In this document: piece after piece, positions 62,877 through 64,000 of the stretch
Position numbering within the stretch: position 1 is the stretch's first letter
Layout: every line of letters begins with the position of its first letter
Source of the DNA: Polyangiaceae bacterium
GTDB taxonomy: Bacteria; Myxococcota_A; Polyangia; Polyangiales; Polyangiaceae
Assembly (NCBI GenBank): GCA_019637265.1
Contig: JAHBVY010000002.1
Span: 310,001 to 374,000, forward strand
Length of the DNA: 64,000 nt
Direction of reading: 5' to 3'
Notes under the pieces: model-generated
The model's database searches: none
What the model saw: only the letters and a program-made list of their open reading frames with translations
Told to the model about the DNA's origin: nothing
Translations under genes and position numbers: made by a program

Positions 62877-64000
62877 TCACACGCCGTCTCGCGGCGACTC
62901 ACGGGGTATAGCGGGCGGCGCTTCACTTCGACTCTCGTCCAACCCCCCGCCCTCCCCATGAGCGACCAAGGTGGCGATGCCGAGATCCCCAGTGACGTTG
63001 ACCGTGGTGCGGCACATATCGAGGAAGTGGTTCACCCCCAGCACGAGACCGATGCCGTGCGGCGGGACGCCGACCATGGCGCAGATCATCGCGATGACGG
63101 GCAGTGAGCCTGACGGTACGCCAGCCGTACCAATGCCGCCCAAAATGCACACGCCCATCACCAAGAGCTGCTGCGTGAGGCTCAGCTCCACCCCGAAGAA
63201 CTGCGCGAGGAAGATCACGGTGACGCCCTCGAACAGCGCCGTCCCGTTCTGATTGGCGGTGGCGCCGATGGTGAGCACGAAGCGCGACACCCGCGGCGGC
63301 AACTTCAAATCACGCTCGGCGACCTCCAGCGCCACCGGCAGGGTGGCGTTGCTGGAGGCGGTGGAGAACGCCACCAACATGGCCTGACGCACCGCCTTGA
63401 AGAAGCCGAGCGGCGAGCGCCGGGTGATGGTCAAGAGCACGATCGAATACACCCCGAACAGGTGCAGCGCGAGGCCGCCCACCACCACCAGCACGTAAGA
63501 GCCGAGGTGCACCAGCAGCTCCCACCCGAACAGCACCGCGAGGTTCAGCATGAAGCAGAACACGGCGTACGGCGCCAGGCGGATCACGAGGCCGATCAAG
63601 GTCATGGAGACCTCGAACAAACCCTCGATGCCGTGCTTCAAGGCCACGGCGCGAGGGCCCGGCGTGAGCACCAGGCCCACGCCGAACATCACCGCGAAGA
63701 ACATCAACGCGAGGATGCTCGAGTTGCTGGAGGCGGCCGCGACCACGTTCTCCGGCACGATGCTGAGGAGCAGCGAGAGCCCCTTGGCCTGCGTCTGACC
63801 GCCCTGAACAATCGACTGGGCTTGCTCCGCGCCCTCCGCGAGCAGGCGCTCCGCGAGCGCTGGGTCCACCCCCGCGCCGGGCCGCACCAGGTTCACGAGC
63901 ACGAGCCCCACCAGCACCGCCGCGGAGGACAGCACCAAGGTGTAAAGCAGCGTGCGCCAGCCGATCCGCCCGAGCGAGCGGATGTCCTTCATCTCCGCGA
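62877..64000 (-). CDS. Dicarboxylate/amino acid:cation symporter (DAACS), N-terminus beyond window
   Basis: The reading frame is still open at the right edge (codons for Ala-Glu precede Met at 63992), and the first visible residues (MKDIRSLGRIGWRTLLYTLVLSS) correspond to the second or third helix region, so the N-terminus is outside. Family motifs: SSNATLPVALEVAER (tip of HP1), NQNGTALFEGVTVIFLAQ (NMDGTA-like), AGVPSGSLPVI (HP2) and NHFLDMCRTTVNVTGD (transport-domain helix 8). A short acidic/Pro tail follows. It imports C4-dicarboxylates or glutamate/aspartate with Na+ or H+. The 62703-62876 gap has a C-tract motif (62780). Confidence 0.93.
   Translation of the reverse strand, partial: AEMKDIRSLGRIGWRTLLYTLVLSSAAVLVGLVLVNLVRPGAGVDPALAERLLAEGAEQAQSIVQGGQTQAKGLSLLLSIVPENVVAAASSNSSILALMFFAVMFGVGLVLTPGPRAVALKHGIEGLFEVSMTLIGLVIRLAPYAVFCFMLNLAVLFGWELLVHLGSYVLVVVGGLALHLFGVYSIVLLTITRRSPLGFFKAVRQAMLVAFSTASSNATLPVALEVAERDLKLPPRVSRFVLTIGATANQNGTALFEGVTVIFLAQFFGVELSLTQQLLVMGVCILGGIGTAGVPSGSLPVIAMICAMVGVPPHGIGLVLGVNHFLDMCRTTVNVTGDLGIATLVAHGEGGGLDESRSEAPPAIPRESPRDGV

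Overview
The window is GC-rich DNA whose gene content fits a Myxococcota (Polyangia/Sorangiineae-like) chromosome. The signs are membrane-anchored Ser/Thr kinases with periplasmic repeat domains, PilZ proteins with Pro/Ala-rich tails, a TRAP-T lipoprotein next to a DctPQM transporter, many lipoproteins with Gly/Ser linkers, and a caa3 oxidase. The assignment is inferred from gene families, not from a marker gene. Both window edges cut genes: a SCO1-type copper chaperone on the left and a dicarboxylate/amino-acid symporter on the right.

Layout. 0-5 kb: sco1-ctaCDEF, a complete caa3-type terminal oxidase operon. 5-12.6 kb: a secreted glycosidase-like lipoprotein, a PBP4-type DD-peptidase, a family 5 solute-binding lipoprotein, a small secreted protein and CTP synthase (pyrG). 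12.6-20 kb: a 147-bp imperfect palindrome, a HEAT-repeat protein and a four-gene TRAP-T cluster (tatT-dctP-dctQ-dctM). 20-25 kb: a MATE exporter and a protein carrying two complete Ser/Thr kinase domains. 25-30 kb: two consecutive genes that each encode three fused DsbA-like thioredoxin domains. 30-34.3 kb: a receptor kinase and two PilZ proteins. 34.3-39 kb: secreted hydrolase and lipoprotein genes and two small regulators.

39-41.3 kb is the clearest accessory region. A tRNA-Arg(CCG) gene is followed 1.58 kb later by a 54-bp exact copy of its anticodon-to-3'-end segment, the usual footprint of tRNA-targeted integration. The enclosed element has no visible integrase and carries a BrnT-like/RHH toxin-antitoxin pair. 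A RelE/ParE-XRE pair lies just outside. Each pair has a perfect inverted repeat touching the toxin start codon.

41-50 kb: an orphan GldG-like membrane protein, S-formylglutathione hydrolase and a MacA-MacB-TolC efflux operon. 50-54.8 kb: an ECF sigma / putative anti-sigma / metal-resistor operon, a lipoprotein with a very Cys-rich repeat domain, mscL, and two Gly-linker lipoproteins. 54.9-59.8 kb: a probable metal-uptake locus. It comprises a TonB-dependent receptor with its own N-terminal TonB-like domain, a downstream lipoprotein, and a divergent lipoprotein ending in an Asp-His tail, with an AT-rich palindrome between the divergent genes. 60-64 kb: a penicillin-acylase-family lipoprotein and the symporter.

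Dispersed short repeats occur between genes: a C-tract motif (GCGGTGCCGTCCAACCCCC and relatives) and hairpins that start with GTAGGGG. No CRISPR array, insertion sequence, prophage or biosynthetic gene cluster was seen.
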